From assembly GCA_013822915.1 (NCBI GenBank), contig PNLG01000177.1, forward strand, positions 1 through 7,922: a DNA stretch of 7,922 nucleotides, in the 5' to 3' direction. The notes under the pieces were generated by a model. The model saw nothing but the letters and a program-made list of their open reading frames with translations. It was not told the DNA's origin and ran no database searches. This DNA is from Sphingomonas sp. (GTDB lineage Bacteria; Pseudomonadota; Alphaproteobacteria; Sphingomonadales; Sphingomonadaceae). Positions 6,828 to 7,922 of this stretch are shown piece by piece. The translations under genes were made by a program, and so were the position numbers. Every line of letters starts with the position of its first letter. Position 1 is the first letter of the stretch.

Positions 6828-7307
6828 ATGGACCATCCCAATTACATCACGCCTGCGGGCTATGCTGTGCTGCGCGCCGAATATGACCAATTGCTGGGTG
6901 AAGAACGACCCCGCATCGTCGACGTCGTCGCCTGGGCAGCGGGCAATGGCGACCGCAGCGAAAATGGCGATTACATCTATGGCCGCAAACGGTTGCGCGA
7001 GATTGACCGGCGGCTGGGGTGGCTTGCCAAGCGGATGAAGGCCGCCAAGGTCATCGACCCCGCGCAACAGGGCGACCGCACTCGCATCTGGTTCGGCGCG
7101 ACGGTGACGATCGCCGACCCGGACGATCGAGAGCGCACGCTAACCCTCGTCGGCGATGATGAGGCGGATGCCGGTGCCGGGCGGATCGGGTGGAGCGCGC
7201 CGATCGCCCGCGCGCTGCGCGGCGCCGCGATTGGCGACACCCGGCGCGTGACTTTGCCCAGCGGGATGGTCGATTATGAGGTGCTCGCAATCACCTATCC
7301 CGCATAG
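6828..7307 (+). CDS. greB: Transcription elongation factor GreB
   Basis: Gre factors insert a coiled coil into the secondary channel of backtracked RNA polymerase and stimulate cleavage of the 3' RNA end. The 159-residue protein starts PNYITPAGYAVLRAEYDQL. The coiled-coil tip is GDRSENGDY (41-49), with the acidic pair D42 and E45 that helps hold the catalytic magnesium. YGRKRLREIDRRL follows and favours GreB over GreA. The FKBP-like C-terminal domain (about 85-159) has VGDDEAD, GRIGWSAPIARAL and IGDTRRVTLPSG motifs. The usual SENADY motif reads SENGDY here (Ala to Gly at 47). The ATG lies only 13 nt after the transglycosylase stop and has no recognisable Shine-Dalgarno sequence. Translation probably depends on ribosomes arriving from the upstream gene, or on an unstructured leader. 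Confidence 0.95.
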   Translation: MDHPNYITPAGYAVLRAEYDQLLGEERPRIVDVVAWAAGNGDRSENGDYIYGRKRLREIDRRLGWLAKRMKAAKVIDPAQQGDRTRIWFGATVTIADPDDRERTLTLVGDDEADAGAGRIGWSAPIARALRGAAIGDTRRVTLPSGMVDYEVLAITYPA

Positions 7308-7331
7308 CGCCCACCACGACGCACCGGGGTT

Positions 7332-7336
7332 GAATC
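7332..7336. promoter_or_regulatory. GANTC (CcrM methylation) site upstream of the M48 gene
   Basis: GAATC lies in the 84-nt gap between greB and the M48 gene, 56 nt before the M48 ATG. It overlaps a TTGAAT that could be a -35 box, though no matching -10 was found at the right distance. Any link to cell-cycle methylation is inference. Confidence 0.22.
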
Positions 7337-7349
7337 GACAGCGACGCCA

Positions 7350-7375
7350 CGCTTTGGCATCATGACGCCAGAGTG
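7350..7375 (+). other. RNA hairpin just upstream of the M48 ribosome-binding site
   Basis: The transcript can form a 9-bp stem (7350-7358 with 7367-7375) around an 8-nt loop. The stem has two G-U wobbles and a GGC/GCC core next to the loop. It ends 5 nt before the GGAG of the M48 gene and about 40 nt after the greB stop. No T run follows, so it is not a classical terminator. It might mark the greB 3' end, protect the mRNA or affect M48 translation. Confidence 0.33.
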
Positions 7376-7391
7376 ATTGGGGAGAGCAAAG

Positions 7392-7922
7392 ATGGGACAT
7401 TCCGGCATCCGATTTGGCATGGGCAGTGCGCTGGCGGTGCTCGCCGCAATCCCCGCCCCCGCCCAACAGTCGCCCGCCAGGCAATCGTCTGCTCAGCAGG
7501 CGCCGGTGCAACCAATCACGCCGCAGGAACGCGCGCAGGGTACCGCCGCCAATGGCGGGATCGTCGACCAATTTGGCGGCGCCTATACCGGCCGCCAAAA
7601 TGCCTATGTCGAGGCGATTGCGCGCAAAGTGGCAGTTCGCTCCGGCCTGTCTACCGACCCCAACGCGTTTACCGTCACGGTTCTCGATTCACCCATCGAC
7701 AATGCGTTCGCGGTGCCCGGCGGCTATGTTTATGTGACGCGCGGGCTGCTCGCGCTCGCCAATGACGAGGCGGAGCTCGCCGGTGTGCTCGGCCATGAGG
7801 TCGGCCATGTCGCCGCCCGCCACAGCCGCAAGCGCGAAAGCGCCGCCACCCGCAACGCCATTTTGGCGATGCTCGGCCAGATGGCCGTTGGCGCGGTCAT
7901 CAAGAACACCAATGTCAGCAAT
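7392..7922 (+). CDS. Exported M48 family zinc metalloprotease, 3' end beyond the window
   Basis: The frame is open from the ATG at 7392 to the right edge (177 codons). GGAG at 7381-7384 lies 7 nt before the start. The N-terminus MGHSGIRFGMGSALAVLAA ending PAPA-Q is a signal peptide cut near residue 24, followed by a Gln/Ala/Pro-rich linker to about 45. The M48 domain then shows NAFAVPGGYVYVTRGLL, the conserved strand-turn before the active site. Next comes LGHEVGHVAARH with zinc ligands H135 and H139 and catalytic E136. The third zinc ligand and any C-terminal repeats (TPR, LysM or similar) are beyond the edge. It therefore cannot be assigned to the BepA-, LoiP- or another subgroup. By family it is a periplasmic or membrane-attached protease that may act on envelope proteins. 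A start at the internal ATG 7422 is possible but would spoil the signal peptide. Confidence 0.95.
   Translation, partial: MGHSGIRFGMGSALAVLAAIPAPAQQSPARQSSAQQAPVQPITPQERAQGTAANGGIVDQFGGAYTGRQNAYVEAIARKVAVRSGLSTDPNAFTVTVLDSPIDNAFAVPGGYVYVTRGLLALANDEAELAGVLGHEVGHVAARHSRKRESAATRNAILAMLGQMAVGAVIKNTNVSN

Noticed and set aside
7392..7737. Alternative plus-strand frames of 107 and 130 codons over the start of the M48 gene.
   Set aside because: Both are out of frame with the HExxH-bearing M48 frame, which has a signal peptide and a well-placed ribosome-binding site.

Overview
The window looks like ordinary chromosomal sequence of a high-GC alphaproteobacterium, most likely a sphingomonad (Sphingomonas/Sphingopyxis-like). 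The reasons are the GC-rich, densely packed coding, the slt <-> dapA-smpB gene order known from alphaproteobacteria, the pair of M13 peptidases, and a visible scarcity of the CcrM methylation site GANTC. I see no phage, plasmid, insertion-sequence, CRISPR, tRNA or rRNA signal. I found no obviously new biological system.

Layout. The left 4.7 kb is read on the minus strand, in transcription order dapA (4-hydroxy-tetrahydrodipicolinate synthase), smpB (tmRNA-binding protein), a complete M13 zinc metallopeptidase, then a second M13 paralogue that runs off the left edge. A short intergenic region of about 100 nt (4736-4834) separates dapA from a plus-strand soluble lytic murein transglycosylase. 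That gene is followed 13 nt later by greB (transcript-cleavage factor). Last comes the N-terminal part of an exported M48 metalloprotease with its HExxH motif, which runs off the right edge. No gene-free stretch exceeds about 100 bases.

How the genes fit together. The products fall into two groups. The first is cell-envelope turnover: DapA feeds lysine and meso-diaminopimelate synthesis for peptidoglycan, the transglycosylase cuts peptidoglycan, and the M13 and M48 enzymes are exported zinc peptidases. The second is rescue of stalled gene-expression machines: SmpB for ribosomes and GreB for RNA polymerase. dapA-smpB and slt-greB look like two short divergent operons sharing one control region. 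The M13 pair probably has its own promoter inside the smpB-M13 gap. The points most worth a second look are the tandem M13 paralogues, the divergent control region with its uncertain slt start codon, the greB gene without a ribosome-binding site, a hairpin just before the M48 gene, and the few GANTC sites, two of which sit in short intergenic gaps.
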